From Burkholderia sp. WSM2230 (GTDB lineage: Bacteria; Pseudomonadota; Gammaproteobacteria; Burkholderiales; Burkholderiaceae): DNA of 64,000 nt. The notes under the pieces are model-generated. The model was not told the origin of the DNA and made no database searches. It worked only from the letters and a program-made list of their open reading frames with translations. The DNA lies in NCBI RefSeq assembly GCF_000472445.1, contig NZ_AXAJ01000012.1, positions 124,001-188,000 of the forward strand, read 5' to 3'. Both the position numbers and the translations under genes were made by a program. Positions 43,775 to 53,356 of this stretch are shown here, piece by piece (the stretch's first letter is position 1; every line of letters starts with the position of its first letter).

Positions 43775-46240
43775 TCAACCCGGTGCCGTTTCTGTCGTGC
43801 CGTGAGTCGCGGCTTGCTGCGATGAAGCAGCATCGTCGCGCACGTTGGCCGCGCGTAGCGCATCTAATGCGTCGAGAATTGATTCCGGCGTCGCCGGCGC
43901 ACGCAAGGGCGGGACGGCGCGCGTGGACGCGCCAGCAGATGACGCCGCTGCGGCAATGGCATCGCGGATCGCGAGAAACACCGAGAACGGCAGCAACAAC
44001 GGCGGCTCGCCGACAGCCTTCGAGCGGAACACGGTGGGCTCCGCGTTCTCATTCCGATAGAGCCGCACATGGAAGGCGGCGGGCGTATCGCTCACGGCGG
44101 GAATCTTGTACGTAGACGGCGCGTGCGTCATCAGGCGGCCGTCGCGGTTCCACCAGAGTTCTTCCGTGGTGAGCCACCCCATGCCCTGAATGAAGCCGCC
44201 TTCCACCTGGCCGAGATCGATGGCCGGGTTGATCGACTGACCGGCGTCGTGCAGCACGTCGGCGCGCAGCAGTTTCCATTCGCCGGTGAGCGTGTCGATC
44301 ACGACTTCAGAGACGGCCGCGCCATACGCGAAGTAATAAAACGGATGACCGGTCAGCGTTTTCGCGTCCCAATGCACTTTCGGCGTCGCGTAAAAACCGT
44401 CCGACCACAACTGCACGCGCGCGAGATACGCGGCGCCAACCAGTTGCTCGAAGGGCATCGCGCCGCCATTCACTGAGACCTCGCCGTTCGCGAACCGCAC
44501 ATCGTCGGCCTGCCCGCCGAGCTGTTTGGCCGCGAGTTCGGCGAGCCTTGCGCGGATGGTTCGCGCGGCGTCTTCGGCGGCCTTGCCGTTCAGATCGCTG
44601 CCGGTGGAGGCTGCGGTAGCGGACGTGTTGGCGATCTTCGAGGTATCCGTCGCGCTCACGCGCACGCGCGAAAGCGGCAAACCGAACTCGTTCGCGACGA
44701 CCTGCGCGACCTTCGTGTTGAGGCCCTGGCCCATCTCCGTGCCGCCGTGATTGACGAGCACCGAGCCGTCCTTGTAGACATGCACTAGAGCGCCGGCCTG
44801 GTTCAGGAACGGCACGTTGAACGAAATGCCGAACTTAACCGGCGAAAACGCGAGGCCGCGCTTGAGCACGGGGCTCTCAGCGTTGAACGCAGCGATCGCT
44901 TCGCGGCGCGCGCGGTAGTCGCTGGAGTCGAGCAGCTCGTCGGTCAGCGGCGCGAGGATGTTGTCTTCGACGCGCTGCCCATACGGCGTCGTATCGCGTT
45001 CGCCGATGCCGTAGTAGTTGGCAATGCGCACGTCGAGCGGATCGCGATTCAATTGACGCGCGATGCTGTCGAGCATCACTTCCATCACGAGCGCGCCCTG
45101 CGGTCCGCCGAAGCCGCGAAACGCGGTGTTCGACTGCGTGTTGGTCTTGCAGCACAGCGCGACGATGTCGACGTCGGACAGGTAATACGCGTTGTCGAAG
45201 TGGCATACGGCGCGCGTCGCGACCGCGCCCGAAAGATCCGCGGAATAGCCGGCGCGCAACGCGATTTCCACGCGTGCGCCGAGAATACGGCCGGTTTCGT
45301 CGAAGCCCGCTTCGTATTCGTAGATCGCGTCGTGCCGCTTGCCGGTGATCATGAAGTCGTCGTCGCGATCGGCGCGCAGCTTCACAGGACGGCGCAGCAG
45401 CCTGGCCGCGAGCGACGCGACGCACGCAAACAGCGCCGATTGCGATTCCTTGCCGCCGAAGCCGCCGCCCATCCGCCTGCATTCGCACACCACGTTGTGC
45501 GCGAGCCAGCCGAGCATATGCGCGACGACCTGCTGCATTTCGCTCGGATGCTGCGTCGAGCTGTAGACGAGCATGCCGTCCATTTCCTTCGGCACCGCAT
45601 ACGCGACCTGGCCTTCCAGATAGAACTGCTCCTGGCCGCCCACTTCGAACGTACCGCTAATCCTGTGCGGCGCGGCGGCGATCTTCGCCTCGGGATCGCC
45701 GCGCTTCAGATGCAGCGGCGGCAGCACGAACTGCTTCGCGGCCTTGGCCTGCGCCGGCGTGAGGATCGCTTCGAGCGGTTCGTAGCGGATCACGTCGTCG
45801 CTTCTTGCGAGCGCGGCCGCGCGGCGCGCGAGCTCGTGACTTTGCGCGATCACCGCGAACACGGGCTGGCCGAGGTACAGCACTTCGTCCACGGCGAGAA
45901 TCGGGTCGTCGTGCAGCACCGGGCCGCAATTGTTTTCACCGGGGATGTCGTCGGCGGTCAGCACGGCGATTACGCCAGGCGCTCGTCGGACCGCGTCCAG
46001 GTCCATCGACACGATGCGCGCGTGCGCGTGGCGCGACAGACCCAGCGCCGCGTGCAGTGTGCCGTGCAGTTCGGCGATGTCATCGGTATAGGCGGCTTCG
46101 CCGCTCACATGCAGCGCGGCCGATTCATGCGGCAGCGCTACGCCGATCGCGGCTTCGCTTTCGCGCGCTGCATTCTGGCGTCGGGCTTGATCCGTTAGCG
46201 GCTCTGCGGCGCGTTCGATAAAAGCATCGGTGCGGTTCAT
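43775..46240 (-). CDS. xdhB: Xanthine dehydrogenase molybdenum-binding subunit
   Basis: The 821-residue large subunit oxidises hypoxanthine and xanthine at the molybdopterin site. Motifs: GEAAYTDDI near the N-terminus, MGGGFGGKESQ, TNTQSNTAFRGFGGPQG (substrate Arg), HGGTEMGQGLNTKVAQ, and the catalytic Glu region KAVGEPPLLLPFSVFLAI. ATG 46240 overlaps the xdhA stop by one base, so translation is coupled. The frame is open 75 codons further upstream, but that stretch lies within xdhA. Confidence 0.95.
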   Translation of the reverse strand: MNRTDAFIERAAEPLTDQARRQNAARESEAAIGVALPHESAALHVSGEAAYTDDIAELHGTLHAALGLSRHAHARIVSMDLDAVRRAPGVIAVLTADDIPGENNCGPVLHDDPILAVDEVLYLGQPVFAVIAQSHELARRAAALARSDDVIRYEPLEAILTPAQAKAAKQFVLPPLHLKRGDPEAKIAAAPHRISGTFEVGGQEQFYLEGQVAYAVPKEMDGMLVYSSTQHPSEMQQVVAHMLGWLAHNVVCECRRMGGGFGGKESQSALFACVASLAARLLRRPVKLRADRDDDFMITGKRHDAIYEYEAGFDETGRILGARVEIALRAGYSADLSGAVATRAVCHFDNAYYLSDVDIVALCCKTNTQSNTAFRGFGGPQGALVMEVMLDSIARQLNRDPLDVRIANYYGIGERDTTPYGQRVEDNILAPLTDELLDSSDYRARREAIAAFNAESPVLKRGLAFSPVKFGISFNVPFLNQAGALVHVYKDGSVLVNHGGTEMGQGLNTKVAQVVANEFGLPLSRVRVSATDTSKIANTSATAASTGSDLNGKAAEDAARTIRARLAELAAKQLGGQADDVRFANGEVSVNGGAMPFEQLVGAAYLARVQLWSDGFYATPKVHWDAKTLTGHPFYYFAYGAAVSEVVIDTLTGEWKLLRADVLHDAGQSINPAIDLGQVEGGFIQGMGWLTTEELWWNRDGRLMTHAPSTYKIPAVSDTPAAFHVRLYRNENAEPTVFRSKAVGEPPLLLPFSVFLAIRDAIAAAASSAGASTRAVPPLRAPATPESILDALDALRAANVRDDAASSQQAATHGTTETAPG

Positions 46241-47784
46241 CACGACGGCTCCTTCGCGATCGCCTCCGGCGCGCCGGCTTCGAACGCGAACACGTTCACG
46301 TCGAAGAGCGCGAGCGGCGCGTCGTCGCGCGTTTCCAGATGGAAGCGCCACAGCAGGTTGCGCGCCACCTTCAGCCGATACGCGCTCGACGCGCGCATGT
46401 CGGTGAGCGGCTGGAAGTCGGCAGCGAGCGCACTCATGGCCTGCCGCACGGTGGCTTCGTTCCACGGCGCGCCGTTCAGTGCGGCCTCGGTTTGGGCGGC
46501 GCGCTTGGGCGTTGCCGCCATGCCGCCGAAAGCGACGCTCGCTGCGCCGATACTGCCGTCATCGGCCAGATGCAGTGCGAAGGCCGCGCAGACCGCTGAA
46601 ATATCCTGATCGTAGCGCTTCGAGACTTTGTACGTGCGAAAGCGCAGGTTGCCCGCCGGTCGCGGCACGCGCAGCGCGGCGACGAATTCGCCGGCCGCGA
46701 GCGCGGTTTTCTGATAGCCGAGATAGAACGCGTCGAGCGGCAGCGTGCGCGTTTTCGTGCCATGACGCAGCACGACTTCGGCGCTGAGCGCGAGCAGCGC
46801 GGGCATCGAATCGCCGATCGGCGAGCCGTTCGCGACGTTGCCGCCGAGCGTGCCGGCATTGCGGATCGGCAGGGAAGCGAAGCGCGTCCACAGTTCCGCG
46901 AGTTCGGGATAGTCGGCGGCGAGCGCGGCATACGCATCTTCGAGCGTGACCGCGGCGCCGATGGTCAGCGTTTGCGCATCGCGCTCGATGCTCTTCAGTT
47001 CGCGCACATTGCCGATATACAGGATGTCGCCCAAATCGCGAAATTGCTTGGTGACCCACAAACCGACGTCGGTGCTGCCGGCGACAAGCCGCGCTTGCGG
47101 ATGCTGCTCGCGAAGCCGCGCGAAGGCCTCGAGCGTGACGGGCGCGTAAAACGCCGGCGCGCCGAAGGCGGCGCCGCGGGCGTCGGGCGCGCGGTATTCG
47201 AAGGTGTCCTTGCGTTGCAGCTCGCGCAGCGCCGTTTCCACCGCGTGGCGCTCCAGCGTCACGCGCGGGTACTGCGCGTAGTCGAACATTTTCTGCGCCG
47301 CGTCGACGATTGGCCGGTAGCCGGTGCAGCGGCACAGATTGCCCGATAGCGCAGTGTTGATTTCGTCGCGCGTCGGCAGGCCGGCGGCAGCCGGCTGGTT
47401 CTCGTACAGCGCCCACATCGACATCACGAAGCCGGGCGTGCAGAAGCCGCACTGCGAGCCGTGGCAGTCCACCATGGCCTGTTGGACGGGGTGCAGCGTG
47501 CCGTCGGCGGCGCGCAGATCTTCGACGGTGAAGAGCGCCTTGCCGTCGAGCGTGGGCAGAAACTGGATGCAGGCGTTGACCGCTTTGAGCGCGAGTGCGC
47601 CGCGTGCGTCGAGCTCGCCGATCACCACGGTGCAGGCGCCGCAGTCGCCCTCAGCGCAGCCTTCCTTCGTGCCGGTGCAATGCAGGTCTTCGCGCAGATG
47701 CTGGAGCACCGTGCGCGAGGCAGGCACGCCCGCGACCTCGTGGACGGACCCCTGGCGATAAAAGCGGATGGTTTGCGTTGTCAT
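46240..47784 (-). CDS. xdhA: Xanthine dehydrogenase small subunit (2Fe-2S and FAD domains)
   Basis: A 514-residue subunit. The N-terminal 2Fe-2S domain has GCAEGDCGACTV; the second cluster has GSQCGFCTPGFVMS and NLCRCTGYRPIV. The FAD domain (about 200-390) has LVAGSTDVGLWV and RNAGTLGGNVANGSPIGDS, followed by the CO dehydrogenase flavoprotein C-terminal domain. ATG 47784 (MTTQTIRFYRQGSV) matches the family start. It is the first gene of the purine degradation block. Confidence 0.95.
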   Translation of the reverse strand: MTTQTIRFYRQGSVHEVAGVPASRTVLQHLREDLHCTGTKEGCAEGDCGACTVVIGELDARGALALKAVNACIQFLPTLDGKALFTVEDLRAADGTLHPVQQAMVDCHGSQCGFCTPGFVMSMWALYENQPAAAGLPTRDEINTALSGNLCRCTGYRPIVDAAQKMFDYAQYPRVTLERHAVETALRELQRKDTFEYRAPDARGAAFGAPAFYAPVTLEAFARLREQHPQARLVAGSTDVGLWVTKQFRDLGDILYIGNVRELKSIERDAQTLTIGAAVTLEDAYAALAADYPELAELWTRFASLPIRNAGTLGGNVANGSPIGDSMPALLALSAEVVLRHGTKTRTLPLDAFYLGYQKTALAAGEFVAALRVPRPAGNLRFRTYKVSKRYDQDISAVCAAFALHLADDGSIGAASVAFGGMAATPKRAAQTEAALNGAPWNEATVRQAMSALAADFQPLTDMRASSAYRLKVARNLLWRFHLETRDDAPLALFDVNVFAFEAGAPEAIAKEPS

Positions 47785-48195
47785 GGCGAATCCGAAAGAC
47801 AGTGCGGACCGGGCGCGCGTTACGCATGGGGTCGCGCCAAAGCCGGCCTCGCGCACGTAGATCGCCATCCAGATTCGAAGATAGCATTCCCGCGCCCCAA
47901 AAATATTTCCGATGTCGAATGAAGCTTATGCGGAACAAGCAATGAGATAAGTCCGATTTGAGTCGGATTCGCGGGAGGCGGAGAAGTTGCGTTCGGGGGG
48001 AAGTGCGCCGGGAAGATGGGGAAGGCGGGACAGAGCGGAGAGGGCAGGAAAGGCGGGAGAGGCGGGAGAGGCGGGAGAGGCGGGAGAGGCGGGAGAGGCG
48101 GGAGAGGCGGGAGAGGCGGGAGAGGGCGCCGCCGCGGGGCCGCGCCGCGGGCAGGCTCGGGGCGGCGATCAAACGCCCCAAGCCGCAAAGACTCT
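47785..48195. other. Intergenic between xdhA and dsbB, with a tandem repeat
   Basis: 411 bp that should hold the xdhA promoter. It contains the 9-bp tandem array at 48052-48123 and a small inverted repeat TCCGA-6-TCGGA (47952-47967), which could be an operator or the end of the dsbB transcript. No gene is credible here: the frames through the repeat are pure Arg-Gly or Pro-Leu runs. Confidence 0.55.
48052..48123. repeat. Perfect tandem repeat, 8 copies of a 9-bp unit
   Basis: GGCGGGAGA is repeated eight times without a mismatch (72 bp), flanked by degenerate copies on the left (for example AGGAAAGGC). One strand is purine-rich with G runs. It is located about 270 bp upstream of xdhA and about 70 bp past the dsbB stop. 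Perfect copies suggest recent slippage and possible length variation between strains. Confidence 0.97.
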
Positions 48196-48705
48196 CTACG
48201 ACACCCGCCCGCGATTGCGCGCGAGGCTCAGCACCAGCGGCACAAAAGCCAGCACGAAGCCGACCAGCGCCCACATCGGCAGCGTCAGGCCGAGAATCGG
48301 CGGATAGGCGGTTTCGCACAACCCCGCGACCTTGAATACGCCCGGCAGCCAATGCGCGGGCGGCAGGCTGTCGACGACCGGCTGCAGCGCGTCGAAGCCG
48401 CAGCTAAAGCCCGGATTCGCCTGTACATACACGTGCCGCACGGCGGTCACGATGCCGGCAAGCGCCGACAATGCCGCCATGACTTCCAGCAGACGCACGC
48501 CGCGCCAGCTGTTGAATCGCGCGCCCAGGAACGCGAAGATCGCGATCAGCAGGAAGAAATAGCGCTGGATGATGCACAACGGGCACGGGTCTTCGTGCCT
48601 GAAGTACTGCAGATAGAGCGCGCCGGCCACGAGGCCGACGCAGATCAGGCCCAGCAGGACCAGCAGGGAGCGCTCGCGGCGCAACATCGCGTTGTCGTTG
48701 TTCAT
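48196..48705 (-). CDS. dsbB: Disulfide bond formation protein DsbB
   Basis: A 169-residue inner-membrane quinone oxidoreductase that reoxidises DsbA. Four helices; first Cys pair C41/C44 in DPCPLCIIQRYFF, second pair C102 (FSCGFDALQP) and C130 (AGLCETAYP). ATG 48705 (MNNDNAMLRRERS) is used; ATG 48687 is also possible. Transcribed on the minus strand downstream of the amidase gene. Confidence 0.93.
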   Translation of the reverse strand: MNNDNAMLRRERSLLVLLGLICVGLVAGALYLQYFRHEDPCPLCIIQRYFFLLIAIFAFLGARFNSWRGVRLLEVMAALSALAGIVTAVRHVYVQANPGFSCGFDALQPVVDSLPPAHWLPGVFKVAGLCETAYPPILGLTLPMWALVGFVLAFVPLVLSLARNRGRVS

Positions 48706-48847
48706 GGATCGTGTGGCTGTCGTATAGCTGTGGTGTGGCTGTGATGTTCCTGCCAGTAAGCAAACAGGGCGGGTGCCCGCGATTCTAGCGCGAACCCCCG
48801 CCCCCACGACGCCATGCGCGCACGCGCGCCTCGATGCCGCAGGCCCG

Positions 48848-50227
48848 TTAGCGAATCGCGTTGAGCACCGCTTCGGCGCCGCGGCCGATGGCGAGCAGCG
48901 CGTCGTCGGCGTGCGGCGCGCCCGCCAGCATCAGGCCGACCGGCGCGTCGCCGCGCAGATGGCACGGCAGCGACAGCGCGCAGGCGTCGAGGAAATTGAA
49001 CACGCCCGGATTGCGCAGGATCAACGCGTTAGTGCGGCCGAACAGGTCGTCGTCGGCAACCAGTTCGGCGACGCGCGGCGGCACCACCGGCACGGTCGGC
49101 GCCACCACGGCGTCAAAACGCTGCCACAGCGTGCGCGCGGCTTCGGTCAGCATCGCCTCGCGCTCGGCGAGCAGGTCCAGATAGTCGGCGGCACTCGCGG
49201 GTTGCCCCTTCAGAATGCGCACTAGCACGCGCGGATCGTATTGCTCGCGATGCTTGTCCAGCAACGGCCGATGCCATGCATACGCCTCGATCGGCGAGAA
49301 GCCGAAGCGATTAATGTCCGGCAGACGGTCGAGCGGCGCAAAGCGTACCTCGCTGACAATCGCTCCGGCCGCTTCCAGGTGCTTGAGCGCGGTGTCGATG
49401 GCGGCCGCGACCGCGGGCTCGACGTCGTCGGTGACATAGTTCGTCAGCACGCCGAGCCGCACGCCTTCCAGCGGGCGCGCGGCCGGCACGCGCGGCTCGA
49501 GGCCGGCCAGCATGCGGTCCACCAGCGCGCAGCACGCAACCGAAACGCCGATCGGGCCAAATGAATCGAGCGTCGACGAAAGCGGCACGCCGCCTTGCTT
49601 CGGAATGCGCGCGGCGGTCGGCTTGAAGCCGGTCAGGCCGCACAGCGCGGCCGGAATGCGGATCGAGCCGCCGGTGTCGGTGCCGAGCGCGACGGCGGCC
49701 ATGCCGTCCGCGACGGAAGCCGCCGCGCCCGACGACGAGCCGCCCGAAATCCGCTCGTCGCCCTTCACGTCGCGCCGGTACGGCGACAACGGGTTGCCGT
49801 AGTGCGGATTCAGGCCCAGCCCGGAAAACGCGAACTCGCTCATATTGGTTCGTCCGACGATCACCGCGCCCGCGCGTTTCAGGCGCGCGACCGCGACGGC
49901 GTCCTGTTTGGCGGGCGGTGCGTCGGCGAGCACCGTCGAACCCGCGCGGGTGGGCTGGCCCTCGATGTCGAACAGGTCCTTCACCGACACGGGAATGCCC
50001 GCGAGCGGCGACAGCACGGTGCCGGCTGCGCGCAGGCGGTCGTGCGCGTCGGCGGCCTGGCGCGCGCCGTCGGCGTCCACGTGCATGAAGGCGACCGCGC
50101 CCTGGCCGGCCGGATCGGCGATGCGCTCCAGCGCGGTTTCGACGAGCGCGCGGCTCGTGGTGCGTCCCGCGGCGAGGTCGGCGGCGAGCTGGGCAAGCGG
50201 CGGGAAGGGCGTGAATTCGGTGGCCAT
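48848..50227 (-). CDS. Amidase signature family hydrolase
   Basis: A 459-residue amidase with the Ser-cisSer-Lys triad: Lys in PVSVKDLFDIEG, GGSSSGAAASVADG and GTDTGGSIRIPAALCG, then KPTAARIPKQGGVPLSSTLD. The C-terminal half is of the general amidase (GatA-like, 459 aa) kind; the substrate cannot be read from sequence. It follows the GntR regulator at 50315-50995 by 87 bp and belongs to a module with the MFS transporter and DUF2848 protein, suggesting catabolism of a small amide. Confidence 0.9.
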   Translation of the reverse strand: MATEFTPFPPLAQLAADLAAGRTTSRALVETALERIADPAGQGAVAFMHVDADGARQAADAHDRLRAAGTVLSPLAGIPVSVKDLFDIEGQPTRAGSTVLADAPPAKQDAVAVARLKRAGAVIVGRTNMSEFAFSGLGLNPHYGNPLSPYRRDVKGDERISGGSSSGAAASVADGMAAVALGTDTGGSIRIPAALCGLTGFKPTAARIPKQGGVPLSSTLDSFGPIGVSVACCALVDRMLAGLEPRVPAARPLEGVRLGVLTNYVTDDVEPAVAAAIDTALKHLEAAGAIVSEVRFAPLDRLPDINRFGFSPIEAYAWHRPLLDKHREQYDPRVLVRILKGQPASAADYLDLLAEREAMLTEAARTLWQRFDAVVAPTVPVVPPRVAELVADDDLFGRTNALILRNPGVFNFLDACALSLPCHLRGDAPVGLMLAGAPHADDALLAIGRGAEAVLNAIR

Positions 50228-50314
50228 GGTGTGGTTCGATCCGTTTGACTGGGTGAAGCCGCCTGGGCGTCGTTGCTGAAGCCCACCAAAGCGGCCAGGT
50301 TCGATGCGTGTCCG

Positions 50315-50995
50315 TCAGATGCGGTTGAAGAGCGTGGCGCGGAATGCCTCGATATGTTTCTGCACCGAGCGCCGCGCGCCTTCTGCGTCGCGCTCGCGCA
50401 GCAGGCGGAACAGTTCGAGATGTTCCTCGTGCACGTCTTCCAGATGATGCGGCTCGGAAAGCGAAATGAACCAGAAGCGCAGCGAGCGCTCGTGCAGCCC
50501 GCGCAGGATGTCGGCGAGCACCGCGTTGCGCGAGGCGGCCGAAATGGCCAGATGAAACTCGCGGTCTATATCCATCATGCCTTCTATGTCATGCGCGGCG
50601 ACGCAGACGGCCGAGCGTTCGAGCAGCGCCTGCATCGCATCGTAGTCGTGCTGTTGCGCGTGGCGCGCGGCGAGTTCGACGCAGTAGCTTTCGTTCACAA
50701 GCCGCACGTCGATGATAGCCAGCACGTCGTCGAGCGAAACCGGGCGGACCATGATGCCCTTGCGCGGCATGATGGTCAGCATTCCTTCGTGCACGAGCCG
50801 GTGCAGCGCCTGATGCACCGGCGTCCTGCCGATGCCGGTCAGCGCCATCAGCTCCGCTTCGTTGAGCACTTCGCTCGGCCGCAAACGCATGGTGATGATC
50901 TCGCGCTTGACGAACGCATAAGCCTGTTCGGCGAGACTCGCGTTGGCGGTCGCGCGGGTAGGCCTCGGAGGGCGGGCGGTTTGCAAAAGCGTCAT
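50315..50995 (-). CDS. GntR-family transcriptional regulator (FCD subfamily)
   Basis: A 226-residue regulator with an N-terminal winged helix (LAEQAYAFVKREIITMRLRP, NEAELMALTGIGRTPVHQALHRL) and a C-terminal FCD ligand domain with metal-binding His/Asp pattern (DIDREFHLAISAASRN, HEEHLELFRLL). Likely senses a carboxylated metabolite and controls the surrounding amidase/transporter module. Confidence 0.93.
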   Translation of the reverse strand: MTLLQTARPPRPTRATANASLAEQAYAFVKREIITMRLRPSEVLNEAELMALTGIGRTPVHQALHRLVHEGMLTIMPRKGIMVRPVSLDDVLAIIDVRLVNESYCVELAARHAQQHDYDAMQALLERSAVCVAAHDIEGMMDIDREFHLAISAASRNAVLADILRGLHERSLRFWFISLSEPHHLEDVHEEHLELFRLLRERDAEGARRSVQKHIEAFRATLFNRI

Positions 50996-51127
50996 GTGAA
51001 AAAGGAGCGGACGGGGTTCGTCCGCGCATTGTAGAGCAAGGTAGAACGAGGTCTTGGGCGCGCGAGTGCGGGCAAGTGCGGGCGGCGGCCCGGCGTTGCA
51101 GAGGCACGCCGCGACGCGCTCACGGAC

Positions 51128-52477
51128 TCACGCCCGCCCGGGCACCCCCGCTGCGGCGTGCTGCACTTTCACGCGCGGCATCATCAGCGTGACGAGGCCG
51201 CCCACGATCAGCGCGCCCGCGATCAGCACCAGCCCGAACGTCACGCTATGCGTCGCGTCCTTGACTATGCCGAGCACATACGGACTGACATAACCGGCAA
51301 GATTGGCAATCGAGTTGATCACGGCGATGCCCGCGACGGCGGCGGTGCCTTGCAGGAAACTCGTCGACATCGACCAGAAGATGCCGAAGCCCGCCAGAAT
51401 CCCGATATACGCAATCGACAAACCGGTCACGGCAAGCGGAATCGAATTCGTAACCGAGGCGCTGCCAAGCAGCCCCGCCGCGCCGATAAAGCAGCACACT
51501 GCATAGTGCCAGCGGCGCTCGCCGGTGACATCGGAAGAACGGCCAATCAGAATCATGCCGATGCCCGCCGCCAGATACGGAATCGCGGTGACGAAGCCGT
51601 TGGTGACCAGGTTCGTCACGCCGAGGTCCTTGACGATTTGCGGCAGCCAGAACGAGAAGCCCGCATTGCCGGTGACGAGACAGAAATAGATCAGCGTGAG
51701 CAGCCAGAAGCGGCCCGAGCGCAGCGCCACCGCGAGACTATGCTCGGCGCCTTGCGCAGCGGCCGCGGCATTTTCGCGGGAGAGGCGGGTGAGGATCACG
51801 CGCTTTTCGTCGGCGGTGAGCCAGGCTGCCTCGGCGGGCGTGTTGCGCAAGACCGCGAGCGCCCAGAAGCCGGCGAGAATCGACGGAATGCCTTCGATCA
51901 GGAACATCCACTGCCAGCCGCGCAAGCCATGCGCTTCGTGCAGCGCCGACATCAGGAAGCCCGACAGCGGCGCGCCGATAATGCCGGCCACCGGAATCGC
52001 CGCCATGAACACAGCGACCATGCGCGCGCGGCGGTCGGACGGAAACCAGAAGGTCAGATAGAGCACCACACCCGGCACCAGTCCTGCTTCAGCGACGCCA
52101 AGCAGAAAGCGCAGCACGTAGAACATCGTCTCGCTGCGCACGAACATCATCAGGCACGACAGCAGGCCCCACAGCATTGTGATGCGGGCAATCGTGGCGC
52201 GCGCGCCGAACTTCTTCAGCAGCAGATTGCTCGGCACCTCGAACACGAAATAGCCGAAGAAGAATATCCCCGCGCCGAGCCCGTATGCCGCATTGGAAAG
52301 ACCGAGGTCGCCGGTGAACTGCAGCTTCGCATAACCAATGTTGACGCGATCCAGATACGAGAGCACGTAGACGAGAAACAGGAACGGCATGATGCGCCAC
52401 GTGATCTTGCGGATGGCGGCGGCTTCCAGCGAGGCGTCGGTGGACGCGTCGGCGGCGAAGGGCGAAGGGTTGCTCAT
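51128..52477 (-). CDS. MFS transporter (anion:cation symporter family)
   Basis: A 449-residue 12-helix transporter. LDRVNIGYAKLQFTGDLGLS, followed by GAGIFFFGYFVFEVPSNLLLKKFGAR, is the signature of the ACS family (tartrate, phthalate, glucarate type transporters for organic anions). ATG 52477 (MSNPSPFAADAS) has GAGG 7 bases upstream; an upstream ATG at 52510 overlaps the previous gene. Transcribed with the DUF2848 gene 23 bp upstream. Confidence 0.9.
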   Translation of the reverse strand: MSNPSPFAADASTDASLEAAAIRKITWRIMPFLFLVYVLSYLDRVNIGYAKLQFTGDLGLSNAAYGLGAGIFFFGYFVFEVPSNLLLKKFGARATIARITMLWGLLSCLMMFVRSETMFYVLRFLLGVAEAGLVPGVVLYLTFWFPSDRRARMVAVFMAAIPVAGIIGAPLSGFLMSALHEAHGLRGWQWMFLIEGIPSILAGFWALAVLRNTPAEAAWLTADEKRVILTRLSRENAAAAAQGAEHSLAVALRSGRFWLLTLIYFCLVTGNAGFSFWLPQIVKDLGVTNLVTNGFVTAIPYLAAGIGMILIGRSSDVTGERRWHYAVCCFIGAAGLLGSASVTNSIPLAVTGLSIAYIGILAGFGIFWSMSTSFLQGTAAVAGIAVINSIANLAGYVSPYVLGIVKDATHSVTFGLVLIAGALIVGGLVTLMMPRVKVQHAAAGVPGRA

Positions 52478-52499
52478 GAATGCCTCGTTCGACAATGGC

Positions 52500-53186
52500 T
52501 CATTCGACAATAGATAAGGCGCGCACGCGATACGCGTGGCGCAGCGTGCGCTTCAGGACGGGGTCGTGCAATTCGAGTTCGAGCGCGTCGCCGTCGGCCA
52601 TCCCGGCAATGCCGCCTTGCACCGCGAGCGTGCCGCAGAACATGGCCGCGCCCTCTGCGAGCGGCGCGCGCGCGAGCAGGTCGGCGGCGGACAGCAGCGA
52701 CGCGACGCTGCCCTGCTGATAGACGCGCCGCGCGCCGTTCGCGACGGCAAAGGCACGCAATTCCAGTTGATCCCAATGGTCGCGGACGTCGTCGAAAAGC
52801 CAGGCGCCACGCGCGACGGGTTTCGGACACACCTGCTTGGAGACCGTCACGCCATAGGCTTCCACTTCGCGGTCCGTGTGGTCCGAACCAACGGTGACGA
52901 GCAGGCCGGCGTCCGACTGAACCAGCACGCATTCGGCCTCGCCGCTCGATTTTGCGCCCACGACGTCGATCTGTTCGGCTTGCGTGAGCAATTCCGAGCC
53001 GAGGCGATAGAAGCACGGTGTCGTGGACGGCCGCTTCACGCCCAGTTCGGCCAACTCCGCGATGTGATGCTCGATGGCCGCCTGGTCGCGGCCGGCCCAA
53101 CCTGCAATGGTCAGGCGCTGCACATGGATGACTGCGGCGCGCGCGGCGCCCGAACGTTCTTCAATCTCAAAAGACAGCTGCTGCAT
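52500..53186 (-). CDS. DUF2848 family protein
   Basis: A 228-residue protein beginning MQQLSFEIEERSGA and carrying TIAGWAGRDQAAIEHHIAELAELGV, VGSDHTDREVEAYGVTVSKQVCPKPVA and VRDHWDQLELRA, blocks I associate with DUF2848. The SDHTDRE/KQVCPKP region resembles metal-binding fumarylacetoacetase-like hydrolases. Probably a catabolic enzyme, first gene of the amidase module. ATG 53186 fits better than 53213, which begins with a poor stretch. Confidence 0.82.
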   Translation of the reverse strand: MQQLSFEIEERSGAARAAVIHVQRLTIAGWAGRDQAAIEHHIAELAELGVKRPSTTPCFYRLGSELLTQAEQIDVVGAKSSGEAECVLVQSDAGLLVTVGSDHTDREVEAYGVTVSKQVCPKPVARGAWLFDDVRDHWDQLELRAFAVANGARRVYQQGSVASLLSAADLLARAPLAEGAAMFCGTLAVQGGIAGMADGDALELELHDPVLKRTLRHAYRVRALSIVE

Positions 53187-53356
53187 CAGTCGGCTCCATA
53201 AAATATGCGGCAAATATTATTGTGATATTTCACAGGCGTCCAGCGTGTCAAAAAAGATTTGCCGGCCGCGGGTCGTCAGCGGGCTCCTGCATGCGGTGAC
53301 GGCCGCGGCGTTTGTTACACTCTTCGTGGACATTACTTTTTGTAAGGAAAGGGCGC

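Noticed and set aside
48052..48123. Possible CRISPR-like array
   Set aside because: Units are 9 bp, contiguous and without spacers, and no cas genes are present; it is a simple tandem repeat.
47958..48744. Open frames through the 9-bp repeat (Arg-Gly or Pro-Leu runs)
   Set aside because: They exist only because a 9-bp repeat has no stop in several frames, and they run antisense to dsbB.
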